DNA of 64,000 nucleotides from Cristatella mucedo (Eukaryota > Bryozoa > Phylactolaemata > Cristatellidae): contig WPIO01000024.1 of NCBI GenBank assembly GCA_009760855.2, positions 4,936,001 through 5,000,000 on the forward strand. Reading direction: 5' to 3'. A program made the translations under genes and the position numbers. Under the pieces are notes generated by a model. It worked only from the letters and a program-made list of their open reading frames with translations, had not been told where the DNA came from and did not search any database. This document shows, in pieces, positions 1 to 11,404 of the stretch (the stretch's first letter is position 1; each line of letters begins with the position of its first letter).

Positions 1-602
1 CGACTGCTGGGCCAGGAAACATTGGCAAGCGAGGCCCCTCCCCCTCACCCCTTCCCGAAAGAGAACGACGCCTTCAGGCGATCAGGATCGGCAAAGAAAA
101 GAGACTTTCGGCTGGTATCTGACGGCTTGCAAAAATACCCCATCATGCCTTCGCACAATCTACTGCAAATATCACCGTGCACGAATCTGCCACTCTGGAT
201 CTCTTAAGGATTCCCGGTAGCGATGAACCGTGAGCAAATCCAGTCGAGAGGGCAGCCCTGGCCAGTGCTGCACCCCTCCCCTGCAGCTTCATTTCACCTG
301 TCGTCGTGGCCGTGCCAGTGCTGGCTTCGAGCGAACAGCAGCACATCGTTCAGTGTCCCCCCCTTTGCCCGGCATCAAGGCATGAATGGGGTTGCCAGCA
401 ATTTTTCGGCAATTTATAGGCACCAGCTGGCCGGCCTCGTGGCTGGCCACGAGCTCCTCAACGGGTTGGCTCCAGGTCCACTCCGGTGTCTGCCCGAGAT
501 GATCACCAAAACAAGTGCCACACTAGAATTCTCCCAGCAGCAGCTGCCGTATGGCGTTGATGGCATGCGCACAAAACCTCATGCCGCGAGAGCTGAGCGT
601 AA
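1..602. other. Unassigned; one open frame without recognisable domain
   Basis: An ATG-started frame of 144 codons runs from 223 to 657 on the plus strand. Its product is rich in Ser, Pro, Trp and Gln and shows no family motif. Its last part overlaps a locally duplicated segment that starts at 603, which argues against a conserved exon. I see no mobile element in the first 600 bases. Confidence 0.3.
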
Positions 603-723
603 GAGGTACGAGCTACACACTAATATATGGCAAGCAGTCGACATCTATTACCTGTGAGAGTGTGTAAGGGGATGCACATCTGTTAACACGTTTGTGCTCG
701 CTCGACTTAGGCAGCAGCTGCTA
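603..723 (+). repeat. Direct duplication, left copy
   Basis: About 120 bases are repeated in the same orientation at 1229-1347 with scattered mismatches. Both copies contain the stretch CACACTAATATATG followed by CTATTACCTG and a GTGTG stretch. The two copies bracket a SINE A insertion and about 370 bases of unassigned DNA. Confidence 0.7.
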
Positions 724-1078
724 TTTTTGCTCTACACTGCACAAACCTAAGGAAACATTTACGTACGAGTTGGCTGATTCAACCGCTTTATTTATAAAGT
801 AGCTAAAGAGACTTAGCAGCTTCCATCTTGCTTGCTATAGCCTGACTCAAACCGGCGACCTATGTCGTCACCTGCCAACACCATCTTACGACACGGCTAA
901 GACCGAGGGCTATGCTCACTATTCAGGCCTGCTGAGATGATCATCATAGCCCATCACGAGGGAAGGGACTGCTCTACCGAAACTTTCTTATTTCTCAAAG
1001 TTGGAGGGCAAGAAGCACCGGGTCAAGTGACCACATCTCAGTATTTCTACCGGAAGTTAGCTCAAAAGCTCACGCCGA

Positions 1079-1222
1079 GCTGGTTTGGTGCAGTGGTCAA
1101 GGTGCTCGCCCCGACCAAGGTCTGGCTGAGGTCATGGGCTCGAGCCCTGGGGCATATGTGAAGCGCCTGAATAGAGATTAAATTCTCTTGGGGCGCTATA
1201 CAAATGAATTATTATTTATTTA
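1079..1222 (+). mobile_element. SINE family A, tRNA-derived, near complete
   Basis: The head looks like a tRNA promoter. An A-box-like stretch (GTGGTCAAGGTGCTCGCC) is followed about 40 bases later by a B-box-like stretch (GGGCTCGAGCCC). The body ends in a hairpin-forming tail (AAGCGCCTGAATAGAG...GGGGCGCTAT) and then short ATT repeats. The same tail closes the LINE A copies, which suggests LINE A reverse transcriptase moves this SINE. Related copies lie near 10.3, 14.6, 15.4 and 24.2 kb. Confidence 0.8.
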
Positions 1223-1228
1223 TGTCGT

Positions 1229-1347
1229 GAGGTTCGAGCTGCACACTAATATATGACAAACAAAGGACGTCTATTACCTGAGAGTGTGTGCACCTGGATG
1301 CACATATGCTAATACGCTTGTGAGCACTCTTGCAGTGCAGCTGCTAA
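1229..1347 (+). repeat. Direct duplication, right copy
   Basis: Right partner of the repeat at 603-723, starting just after the ATT tail of the SINE A copy. It is the same length with roughly 80% identity by eye. Confidence 0.7.
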
Positions 1348-1830
1348 CATTATGGTGAGCGAACCGCTCCCTCACACCCAGTGGTCACTAGTTTGTGTCA
1401 CAGATACTCACGGCTACCGTTAAGTGGTCACGAGCTGAAACTCATTATATATGGGGTAATCAAGCATTTCTAGCATGACTGCAGGATCGAATCCGCTTCC
1501 TCAAAGCTGTGTATGAGGCTTTGACAGATTTCGAGCCTTGTCGACGGCAGTAAGTACAGCAGGTTGCAGCAGCTAGATCTTCTGCGATTGCAGCGCAGCA
1601 CCAAATCCACAAGACGGCTTTCAGCTAGGCTGTTTAGTGAACAGGCCATGTTCCCTACTCCAAATAATGTCGAATCCACGAGACTAACTGATAAGATAAG
1701 CCTATCTTATACTGCCACAGATAGCACAAGGCCTTCTGGGGTTCATAGCATTTTGACTTCTACCGAGTGTGATGCGATGCATCTGTCAAATTGTTCTCGT
1801 CTGTCTCGCTCTTCCCTTTCTCTGCCTGTC
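1348..1830. other. Unassigned
   Basis: No element or convincing exon is seen. The long frame 1564-1986 gains its length only from the dinucleotide tract that follows. Confidence 0.4.
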
Positions 1831-1998
<168 letters not shown>

Positions 1999-2049
1999 AG
2001 AGTTGGTTGAATCCAGATCGAATGCGACCATTACTGAAATCACTGAAGG

Positions 2050-2205
2050 CAAGGTTATCTGCCCCTACAGAAGGTGCATGCACCTGATGACCCATCTAAG
2101 TCATGCGTTCGAGTCCTGCAGAAGTCCTTAGTTGCTCACTGCAAGTGGTGGTGACAGCCATTAAAGCTCTTCTGCTGCGATATAAATAAGGCAGTTTGAT
2201 CAGTA
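2050..2205 (+). mobile_element. SINE family B, tRNA-related
   Basis: A B-box-like stretch (TGCGTTCGAGTCCTGC) is followed by GCAAGTGGTGGTGACAGCC, TAAAGCTCTTCTGC and GCTATATAAATA-like blocks. These blocks recur in the same order near 17.4, 40.5 and 52.4 kb, which defines a dispersed family. The tail differs from SINE A: it ends near GGCTGTTTAATCAG and has no LINE A hairpin. Confidence 0.7.
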
Positions 2206-2699
2206 ACCTTTACTTTTACCTAACTTGACTCTCCTATTCCGAAGGTCTCTGCCGACGAAGGCAAGCCTCGGCTTGCCAGAGTAACAGGTAAGCATATGGT
2301 TGGACAAGGTTGGACCGCATGGCTAGCTTTTTTTTATCTAGCTGTTTTTCACGTGAAATCTGCTTTGTGCAATTTAAGGTTCCGATCGAAGCATACACGG
2401 CTCCCCATTTCCGCCTTGTAAAAAAACACAATAGGCCGTGCACACAGCTGTGGAGGCCATGTCAGCCAGCAAACAGCAGCTCAGCTGTATAGCAATCGTT
2501 AAGCAATCACGACCTAGCTGCAGCCATCAAGATGAAGCAGCACTCCAGGCCACCTGGAGTTTAAATGGGGAGAGGATATATGTCTAGGTCCAGGTTGACA
2601 TTCCACAACAAAGGGCAGCCAAGAGTTTCGTTGCACTATGCAAGCAAGCCATGCAATATCTCCTTGCTGCACCTTGCAGCCCAACTGGCCACACCGAGA
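2206..2699. other. Unassigned
   Basis: Small frames on both strands are below 80 codons and resemble nothing. The LINE A homology begins near 2700. Confidence 0.35.
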
Positions 2700-2987
2700 G
2701 GTTATAGTCCATCCAGGACTACTGTAGGTCGTCTCAATCGATCTTAGCAAAGGCTAAGTCTAGCTTCTATAAAAAACATTGTTGAATCAGAGATGCACAA
2801 TCCTAAAATGGTGATGCCGACGATCAACCATCTCCTCAACTGCTCCCAGGTTAGCTACTTACCTGATGATCCCGGAATGATCTAGCTGACCGCTTCTCTA
2901 GCTTCTTTGTCCAGAAGATAGACAGGATCAGGGAGTCCATCCTACGATGGCAGCATCCCCAAGCTGTCTCTCAATTCTATCATTAAT

Positions 2988-3947
2988 ATGTCATTAGCCT
3001 CAGGTCATGTCCCAGCACCTTTCAAAAAAGCTGTAGTCAGGCCACTTCTCAAGAAAGCTACACTAGACCAAGAGAACTTAAGACACTACCGCCCAGTCTC
3101 CTTTCTACCATTCCTATCTAAGACACTGGAACGGGTCGTGGTGGACCAGCTGAACTCCGATATCGAAACCTCACATCTTGCTATTAAGTTCAAGTCTGGT
3201 TTTAGAGCTAATCACTCCACAGAGTCAGCATTGCTTCGGGTGTACAACGACCTACTTAGAAATTCAGACCTGGGTAGAGTATCTCTGCTTGTTTTGCATG
3301 ATCTTTCGGCAGTGTTTGATACTATCGATCCCCAAGTCCTTCTTGAGCGCCTCTCATCTCGCCTACACATTACTGGCACTGCATTGCAATGGTTCAAGTC
3401 CTATCGCTGTGGGAGATTCCAGAGTATTAATGTGAATGGACAGAGATCATCCAAGGAACCTCTAAAATATGGGGTACCACAGGGCTCCGTGCTTGGTCCT
3501 GTTCTTTTCACGGTTTATACTCTTCCTCTTGCCGATGTGATTGCCAAGCACAATCTAGAATTTCACTTCTATGCGGATTACACTCATTTGTACCTTTGCT
3601 TTGATCCCTCCCAGCCTTCGAGCACCTCAAATTCTCTAAACTCACTTGCTGCATGCATTGATGACATCCGCACATGGATGGCAGCAAATTTTCTAAAACT
3701 AAACGATGATAAAACTAACTTACTAGTTATGGGCAAACCCAGTGTGATTCAGAAATTGGAAAGGCTGACTTTCAAAATTGGCTCTGCCAGCATATCTCCA
3801 GTTGAATCTGCACGAAATCTAGGTGTCATGTTCCAAAGTGACCTTTCTTTCGACGACCACATCAGCTCCACAATCAAGTGTGCCTACTTTCAGCGCCATA
3901 ACATTGCTAAAATTCGGGCGTGTTCTAGACAGGGATGCCACATCTAA
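2988..3947 (+). pseudogene. LINE A reverse transcriptase fragment
   Basis: An open frame of 319 codons covers the reverse transcriptase core. Visible blocks are [18 protein letters not shown], the [14 protein letters not shown] block, a motif A region with [10 protein letters not shown], and [10 protein letters not shown]. The catalytic box, YADD in sister copies (36.1, 42.6 kb), reads YADY here, so the second catalytic Asp is lost. The frame ends after a frameshift near 3925, and the expected C-terminal region continues in the next frame. It would encode the polymerase that primes on nicked target DNA, but this copy cannot work. It has no cellular role that I can see. Confidence 0.9.
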
Positions 3948-4368
3948 GTTGGTCCATGCATATGCGACATCCCGTCTTGACTGCTGTAACTCACTGCTTG
4001 CTGGCCTACCGGCATGCGCAATCAGATGCTTACAGCTGGTGGAAAACTATGCAGCTAGGCTTGTCTGTCGTGAGCCTCGAAATTGCCACATCATACCACT
4101 TCTCTCCAACCTGCACTGGCTATCAGTCAAGCAACGGATCGACTTCAAGGTTTTGTCCCTCACTTTCAGGTCCCTTCATTCTTTAGCTCCAGAATACCTA
4201 TCACATATACTGCCCAACCAGGCGGAGCATCGTACCACCCTCTTTTCGGAATCTAACCGTTTACCTATACCTCGTACAAACCTCAAATACTTAGGAGACC
4301 GGTCCTTTAGTTTGTATGCTCCTAAAGCTTGGAACTCACTCCCGACTTCCGACACGACATCCCCATGA
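3823..4368 (+). pseudogene. LINE A C-terminal region, shifted frame
   Basis: Continuation of the reverse transcriptase ORF after the frameshift. It carries the blocks typical of this family's C-terminus (SRLDCCNSLLAGLP, QLVENYAARLV, the VKQRIDFKVL block, APKAWNSLP). The usual end (THLFRTAFSGS) is lost to a further shift near 4360. The first 35 codons are out-of-frame sequence. Confidence 0.85.
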
Positions 4369-4671
4369 CTTGACCACATTTAAAAAGAAATTAAAAACGC
4401 ACCTATTTACGACAGCTTTTAGTGGGTCCCTGTGATTCGTCCTTTATGTGCTTACGTGTGCTGACACTGAGCATGGTGCCACTAACCACACTTGCATGCT
4501 GACCCTGTGCACGGCACCCCAAACCATGTGATTCTTGTTGTTTATTGAGCACGCTACTACTAACCATTCAATCACACTTCCTTTGAAGCACATGTAAATC
4601 GCCTAGAAAGCGATTGAGTTCTCTGAGAGCGCTTTATCAAGTCTGCTATTATTATTATCCAAAGTGTACTA

Positions 4672-5104
4672 CCGATTGCCGAGACAGCACAGAAAGGAAC
4701 AAATGCTAAAAGGCAGGTAAATTCAGTATGTGGACTACTCTTAGCTGCTCTCTCAAGGAGGCTCATATTAAGACACCAATGTCTATGAACAAAAACCTCT
4801 AAATAGCAAATCCATGCCCATCTGGAAACTGGTGCACAGAACCAATCACCGTGGGCAAGGTAGGCCACTAATTTAAGCCTTCAAAGATTTAACGAGGCAG
4901 TGGCACAAAGGGCATTAGCACTCAATCGCATTTGAAGCTAGAAGAGGGTAATGCTATCCCGGAGGGGCAAAATACGACTGCTGAGCAGCAAACCAGGGCT
5001 GGCAGCACAGCTTCAGAAGAGCCGGCAGACAAGACCGGTGAGAGTCAGCAGAAATCAGAGTGCACAGCTATCAAAAGCCAGGCAGCATACCCACTTTATA
5101 AGCC
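4672..5104. other. Unassigned
   Basis: Mixed-composition DNA between the LINE tail and the GC-rich ORF. A short plus-strand frame (4932-5114) and a short minus-strand frame (4572-4868) have no recognisable content. Confidence 0.35.
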
Positions 5105-5530
5105 ATGCCTATGAGTTCACGGCTCGTCCTGCTGCTCAGACGCAGTTCTGCTGCTACTGCCGCAGGAAGGGACTCGCTGTGGCTCGAGGATGCGAGACAC
5201 ATCGCTGTGCTGCCGTGGCGTTCCGGGAAGCTGTCCGTGCTCGACGACCTGCTAGCCGTGGCCCAGGTCTTCGGCCGAGGGCTGCAGCTGAGCTTGGGGC
5301 GGCGGCTGCACAGCAGCAAGTACGAGTATGGCATAGAGAGTGTGGCTCTCACTGCTGCTGCTCTGGTCACTACGAGCTGGGACAAGGTGAAGCTGGACCG
5401 TGGCAGAGAGCTGCACGTAGTGGACAGCTGCAGCCACCGAGGTGACAGACAATGGAGACACGAGCTGAGCAGCGAGGAGCGAGCGCCTGTGCTGCAGGCG
5501 GCTTCGTTCATCAGCGCTTTTAAAAGGTGA
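5105..5530 (+). CDS. Hypothetical GC-rich ORF, 141 codons
   Basis: The frame starts at an ATG at 5105 and ends at a TGA near 5528. It is richer in G+C than its surroundings. The product is rich in Leu, Ser, Ala and Arg, with an Arg/Ser-rich first 25 residues and no zinc-finger, membrane or enzyme motif I can name. A minus-strand frame of 146 codons (5071-5511) and another of 96 codons (5252-5542) are also open over the same bases, as expected when GC content alone removes stop codons. The coding claim is therefore weak. It could be a real short gene or exon, an untranslated GC-rich exon, or chance. Confidence 0.25.
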   Translation: MPMSSRLVLLLRRSSAATAAGRDSLWLEDARHIAVLPWRSGKLSVLDDLLAVAQVFGRGLQLSLGRRLHSSKYEYGIESVALTAAALVTTSWDKVKLDRGRELHVVDSCSHRGDRQWRHELSSEERAPVLQAASFISAFKR

Positions 5531-6849
5531 AAAAACTGTCAAACTGTCAACTGTCAGTTAGGCAAATGCACGAAATGAGTGTTAGCAAGCACCTGTGCCA
5601 GCCTTCTAAAACTGTTAGTGTGAGGAAATCATAACGCTAAAATATGTGGACTCGTGTAAGAGCTTCTCAAGGATCACCTGAGAAGGCGATCCTTAGGATG
5701 CGATCCATGCAAGGAAAAAGGCACGGGGTGCATTACAATCCGAGCTCCGTGATCGTAAATCCAAACCCACCAAAATATGCACGGGAGCTAAATGTCAAAG
5801 CAATGTCAAATAACAATAACAAATACCTTTCGGTAACACCGTTTATGCCATTGGACGAATAGCACAGAATATTGCTTTGTCACTAATAACCCTACTAAGA
5901 GGCCAATTCAAGACCAGCAAGCATGACGTCTAGATCTAAAAGCATGCTATTGACTACCTAGTTCCTTCTGCAAATAACAGCAATCTCAGCTGAGTCTCCA
6001 GAGTGTTCTATTATTCTATCATTCTATGTGCGCCTAATCAAGACTTGGCAATGAAGAAGGCAATGAAAAAGGCAATGAGAATATCTATCCCTCTAGCAAA
6101 AACAGCTTCTCTGATCGGCTTCTGACTGCACAAATCAGATATAGCTAGCAGCCACGTTATATTCGATCGAGAGGGGTATACAGCATAAATACCAAAGACG
6201 TTGTCGGGTTAAGCACTTACACATTCTTGGGGTTGATTTGCTTGTAGGCATGGCCACCACATTCTCCACAATACGAGTAGCCAGCATGACTACAAAGGCA
6301 GATAACGCATTTTAATATAATATAGCAGAACAATTTCCTCCTTGAAATCATTGCATGTGACTAGGAGTAAAACCCTCAAGTTCCCTCTAGCGTAGCTTTG
6401 CACAGGCTAGCATCTGCAGGCGCCGACAAGTTATCTCACAAAATGAAAACATAAGCCTCTACATCTGGCGGCAGTCAACAAACAAGCACTTAGGCCCCAT
6501 TAAGTCCAAGTTTTTCTCATTATTTCATCAGGACCAAGACAAAACGCCAGCTTTAAACTAGACAGAGGCATACAATATAAAGGCCTCAAAGCATCACACC
6601 AGGAAGCAATGTAAATGTAATATACCGAGGATGTAGCAAGATTGCAGGCTGCTGGTGAAGCAATCATGCGAGGAGAAACCGCGGTCTCGGTGATCAGCTT
6701 AACATGTAACGATACACAGAGCGTCACATACACCACGGTGGTAGATTCGGCCCATGAGATCGGCCAACACTTCTATGCTGTCGATACCCAACAGCATTTG
6801 CGCTTCAAACAAAAGTGATTCACTGAAGCAACTGACAAAATGAACGCCT
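5531..6849. other. Unassigned AT-rich stretch
   Basis: About 1.3 kb with no frame above 80 codons and no recognised element. It may be intergenic or intronic. Confidence 0.4.
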
Positions 6850-7800
6850 CTCCTTCAGGCTCTACATCGTGGATGCCTACCACTTTCCTTGAACTACAAG
6901 ATGATACAAACGAACTCCTAAGTATAGAACACCTCAACTGTACGGCTAGACTAGGAGACTTTGCACTTCAAACTGGTGATGCTGTAGCACGTCGGGCCCC
7001 ATGTGCTTGGATTTTAGGTGTCCTCGTTGATGGCTACTTAAAGTTCACAAGCCTTAAATTTGAAGACTGCTTCCACAGCTAGCCATCATGTTCGATCCCT
7101 ATCAAATATTAGAGACTGCCCAAAACCGGCGGTTTGCTAAAAATCTTGCCAGCTCCCTGGTTCTGCCTAGCCTGGACTACTGCAATTCCATTTTGGCTTG
7201 GCTACCAAAAAACGCTACTGAGCCTCTGAAGCTGGTGATGAACATGGCTGCAAGGCTACTCAAAAAATCTCTGAGGTTCAGCCATGCGCCTCCTTTGCTG
7301 AACGAGCACCAATGGCTTCCTTACGATCGATGTATACAGATACACAAGGTCCACCTTGGCTTGGCTCTTTCTTACAACATGTTAAATTTCAGCACAAGTT
7401 TAAGCATCCACGTGCCCTCAGGTCATCTAAAGGACAATACAAGTTGTTCCAAACATATGCTTAAAACATCGCTGAAGACCGAAGCTTTTGCTCTGCAGGT
7501 TCTTGGCTGTGGCTCACTTCCACAATACTCAAGCAACAACAACTACCCCCTCCTGCTGCCGACTGTGGCACATCCTGCCCAGCCGTAATGAGCTTCTACT
7601 TCCATGCTACTCACTTTCTCGGCTGCTCTGCTGACTTGGCTATGCTTTGCTCTCACTTTCTCTTTGCTGCATGAGATGAACTCTGTTGCTACCGTATGGA
7701 CACTGAAAGCTGTTTAAGCTTGGAGTGCGATACATAAATCTCTCCTTCGTAGCACAGATTTAGTCCTTGTGGGTTTTTGGAGTTACAGCTATACAAGAAC
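6850..7800 (+). mobile_element. LINE family B, 3' part, strongly decayed
   Basis: Homology begins in the reverse transcriptase thumb: the stretch reading SWMPTTFLELQDDTNELL corresponds to [18 protein letters not shown] in the better copy at 13.7 kb. It continues through CNSILAWLPKNATEPLKLV and the VMNMAARLL block. Several frameshifts and stops break it. The 3' UTR ends near TTTTTGGAGTTACAG, matching the other family B ends. A frame at 7088-7588 (166 codons) is the longest remnant. Confidence 0.8.
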
Positions 7801-7908
7801 TTTCTTCGAGGTTGTACATCTCTCACAATTCCATTGCCATGGCATCAGTGCACCTAGAACATCCAACAGCACCATGCGTTCCTATGGCACCTTAAGACAG
7901 CTGAAACC

Positions 7909-7960
7909 CTATCGAGGCGCTTCACGTATACCGCAGGGCTCGAGGCCGCGACCTAGATCC
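7909..7960 (-). mobile_element. SINE A fragment, antisense
   Basis: About 50 bases match the SINE A tail and B-box region in reverse (AGGCGCTTCAC, then GGGCTCGAGGCCGCGACCT). It is too short to define ends. Confidence 0.45.
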
Positions 7961-9399
7961 GGAAAGCTGAGCACATCACCCCCCCCCCAGCCAAACCAGA
8001 GGCCATCAGCCATGTGACCGATTTACTGCCACGTCGAGCCAGGCTCAGCCCTGACCGAGTTGTCACAGTGGTTCTGCCAAATCTACCATAGGCAGCTGGG
8101 TCATACTAGCACAGTAATAAACTGGTACAGGTGAAGCCAACTAGGAAGAGAGGCAGGATCTTACACATTGACGTCTGCCCCCCACCCAGCTAACAAACGA
8201 CTTCTCGATCATGGCAACAATGTGACTAGCTTTAGGCCTCTAGTTCAGCAAAATTTCATACTGCATTTGTCTCGCTAATCCCACGTCTCCCACTTCTGAT
8301 ACCATATCATTATTCTGCGAAGCCAAGCCATCAGCCTAGGATTTGCGGCATCCACGATATACTCGCAACTGCATAGACCACTGGCAATCCTTCAAAAGAT
8401 CACGCCGCAGAATGTTCACAATGCCGTTCGCCAGGAAAGCTGATTTTGCATCTCCGATGAGCAGACGACCGGCTTTGCCACGCATCGAATCGTTTAATGC
8501 CGGAGCGAGACTGCGAGCACGAATTCCTACAAGACTGAGCCTTCTGCTGCAGCCGCCCAACCAGTCACATACTTACGGTGCTATGATAGCTCTGGCCGGG
8601 TAGTGCGCGGGAGCAGCGGCGCTAAGCCAACCGGACAGCTGCTCGTTCAATTGTGAGCCTGAAAAAACCGCAATACTGACAATGAGAGTCGGGGTGAGGA
8701 GAATCAGCACAACTCGTAGGACCGCAACAAAGCAGCACTAGTCGGCTTCGTCTCAGAGGTTTCAAAATGTAGCGGTACCTTTTTCAGAATACCAGCTTCC
8801 AGCGTGCGAAGCTCTGCGGACTTTGCAGTTTTCGCTTGAAAACATTGTCAAGCAGCTGATATGAGCAGGCTCCAGGCCACAGCGGACAACAGACCGGGTT
8901 CGCAGGTGGTGAACTTTAGTGACCTCCACGAGCTTATACGAAATATCTCTTGAAATCGCATTTAGTCTTCTTTTAAAATATTTCCATTGATATAAACGTA
9001 AGAATAAATCTCTAAATTACAGTGTAACAGCATATTTGTGGTGCGAGATGGGAGCGGCACCTGGACGTGAACGGCACCGCAGTCGGCCTTGACTTTCGTG
9101 ACTATCTCAGGTGACCTTTATGACCTCGGTGCGGATGAAATAAACGAAGGAGAGACTAAAACAGCAGGAGCGGCGAGGCTGGAGTTTAGCAGAAGTGACC
9201 CACTAGCCCGGATGCATGAAATTTCCGGCAATCTCCCGCGTTACTTCTAAGCATTAAGTGTAAGGGCTATTGCCGACAAATTTTATTTGAGGCTTTATCA
9301 ATAGATTTCTCCAGTATGTTTTTAGCCCGAGGTCGTGCTTAAGACTCGAATTATTGCGCTCCACGTTGTATAGTAATTCGTATGCCGTAACCAATGAGG
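7961..9399. other. Unassigned
   Basis: A poly-C run sits near 7978-7989. Two overlapping short frames lie at 8343-8603 (plus) and 8336-8560 (minus). Nothing here resembles a known family. Confidence 0.35.
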
Positions 9400-10002
9400 A
9401 CAACAGTGAGCCTACTACAAGCCAAATTGATTTCAAGGACAGATAATTCCCTATTGGCTGGGCTACCAAAAAAGCCGATTAGGCCACTGCAACTGACTAT
9501 GAATATGGCTGCAAGGCTAGTCTTCAAGTCCCAGAAGTTTGAACTCGTGTCTCCTTTGCTAAAAGAGCTAAGATGGATGCCGGTTGACCAACGGATACAG
9601 AGCAAGGTTCTTACGCTGACCCACAAGGCCCGCCACGGCTTGGCTCCTTCGTACCTAGCTGAGCTGCAGCACCAGTTTCAGCCTCCTCGTGCCCTTAGGT
9701 CCTGTTTGGACAATACATTAGCTGTTCCATTCCTCCGCTTAAAGACATTTGGCGACAGAAGCTTTAGCTCTGCAGATTCTGGCCTGTGGAGCTCGCTTCA
9801 ACAGTTCTTATGCAATAAAAACTACTCTACTACTGCCGACTATGGCTCATCCTTTCCAACGGTCTTGAGCTGCTACTTCTATGCTACGCACAACCTCAAC
9901 TGCTCTCCTGACTCTGCTATGCTTCTCACTTTCTCTTTGTTGTGTGAGACGAAGTCTGTTGGCTACCGAATGCGAACCGAAAGCCGCTTAGGCTGTGAGT
10001 GA
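9394..10002 (+). pseudogene. LINE B C-terminal ORF remnant
   Basis: About 200 codons remain open. The visible family blocks are LLAGLPKKPIRPLQLTMNMA, the ARLVFKSQKFE stretch, VDQRIQSKVLTLTHKARHGL and GDRSFSSADSGLW. It lacks the reverse transcriptase core and is non-functional. The frame runs past the usual end into the 3' UTR. Confidence 0.8.
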
Positions 10003-10091
10003 GCTATACAAAACTCTCCTGCGTAACACCCACATGGTCTTTATGACTTTGTGGAGTTACAAACGGAGATACATTACATTGCATTACATCT
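9400..10091 (+). mobile_element. LINE family B, 3' fragment
   Basis: A 5'-truncated copy starting in the C-terminal region of the ORF and running to a tail of short CATTA-type repeats (ACATTACATTGCATTACATC). The ORF remnant is one continuous frame. Its sequence is very close to the copy at 13.3-14.6 kb, so both are younger than the copy at 6.9 kb. Confidence 0.85.
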
Positions 10092-10254
10092 CAGAGTCAC
10101 TGCAAGTAGCAATTTTGGCTAGGCACTAGAGTGTCACCATCTAATCGCGTCAAGGTAATTTATTTTTCGCTGACAATCAGCAGTGTTTCAATTTTTGAGG
10201 CTTCTAGCATCGAGATATTTTCTTGCTTGTACAGCCAGTTATGAATGTTCACTG

Positions 10255-10432
10255 GCAGGTTCTGCTCAGTGGTTAATATGTTAGCTTTGACCAAGGTCAA
10301 GGTGAATGTATTTGATGACCCGAGATCGTGGGCTCGAACACCATGGCCTATGTGATGGCGCCTGGGAAGAGATTAATTTTTCTTAGAGTGCTATGCAAAT
10401 TAATTATTATTATTGTTATTATTATTATTATA
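10255..10432 (+). mobile_element. SINE family A, diverged
   Basis: It has an A-box-like CTCAGTGGTTAATATG, a B-box-like GTGGGCTCGAACACC, the family hairpin tail (GGCGCCTGGGAAGAG...TAGAGTGCTATGC) and a long ATT repeat. More mutated than the copy at 1.1 kb. Confidence 0.75.
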
Positions 10433-10476
10433 CTATCTTTCAAAATCTCTTCCGGATTTTAGTGCACTCATCGTTG

Positions 10477-10478
<2 letters not shown>

Positions 10479-10508
<30 letters not shown>
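10479..10508. repeat. (AT)n microsatellite
   Basis: About 30 bases of uninterrupted TA between two SINE A copies that face each other. Confidence 0.95.
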
Positions 10509-10511
<3 letters not shown>

Positions 10512-10521
10512 AGATAATATA

Positions 10522-10618
10522 AGAAGAGAACTTAATCTCTATTCAGGCGCTTCAATACTCACGGTCAGAAAACGCATTCACCTTGACCTTGGTTCGATGC
10601 GAGCACAACCGCTGGGCT
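10522..10618 (-). mobile_element. SINE A fragment, antisense
   Basis: The reverse strand carries the SINE A tail (AGAGAACTTAATCTCTATTCAGGCGC) and part of the tRNA-like head. With the plus-strand copy at 10255-10432 it forms an imperfect inverted pair around the AT tract. Confidence 0.6.
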
Positions 10619-11404
10619 GTATACATTTTATATGCATGTTTACGTACGTAAAGATAAAGGATCTATCTTTCAAGACATTTATTGGTGAATGTGTTTCATA
10701 CAGCCCGGCAGCACTTTTCTCACAATAGGAGAGCTATGCTGGCATATGCAGGAATGACGCAGGGCCACCTGGCTGGATGTGGTAAGTTCGTGAGGTCCAT
10801 CGTGCAGGCCTGCCTTACCAGCACCTTTGCAATTGCATGTCATTCCCCACCCTAGGTGTTTGTCATTGTTTCTATTCTGCTTGCATTTAGGCTTTGCTTT
10901 GACCTCCAATGTCATTGCCAATATTTTGGCACGGGTTTACAAGCGACCCTGAGGGGCATGGCACAAGGTCAAAGTCAACGGCTTAGAAGGAGCTAAGATC
11001 CCTGTAAGACTGTTTTGACTCTCGGTCATTTCTAGTATTTAATTGATGGCATAACTTTAAAAAGCAATTTTCGGTGAGCCTGTCGACCCATACCTCAGAC
11101 ATACTACCACTGATAATCTGGTACAGACACATTAAAAAGAAATGTGTGCTCACTCTTTGAATGCCTGATTCGTGAGAGCAGTTGGTAAATATTAACGGGG
11201 ACAATAAGTTGGGCATCATCTTCAGACTTCTCTTTGCTGCAACTAATTAAAAGAATGAGCTTCTAGTCAGGGGCTGTTGAATCTGGTATTTTGGTGTAAG
11301 AGTATGGGGATTGTGCCTAGTTATAGAAAAGTCTGCTTATCAGTCTGTGAAGACAAGAGCTCCGCAGTTTTTACCCCTGTGCCAAACAAGGCAGGAAATC
11401 TACC
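10619..11404. other. Unassigned
   Basis: No frame above 80 codons and no recognised repeat. Confidence 0.4.

Larger units (their letters stand above)
2700..4671 (+). mobile_element. LINE family A (L2/CR1 group), 5'-truncated, decayed
   Basis: The copy begins in the linker between endonuclease and reverse transcriptase. Stretches such as LADRFSSFF-like and KIDRIRES are visible at about 2888-2940. It continues through the reverse transcriptase and C-terminal region to a 3' UTR ending in the family hairpin and a TTATTATTATT tail. The start was set by comparison with the minus-strand copy at 28-32 kb, which shares GACTACTGTAG near this edge. It is inactive: a frameshift lies near 3925 and a catalytic residue is altered. 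Confidence 0.9.

Noticed and set aside
1079-1160. True tRNA genes at A/B-box-like stretches (also 15.4, 40.4, 52.4 kb)
   Set aside because: No cloverleaf with a paired acceptor stem. The stretches are followed by common repeat bodies, so they are SINE heads.
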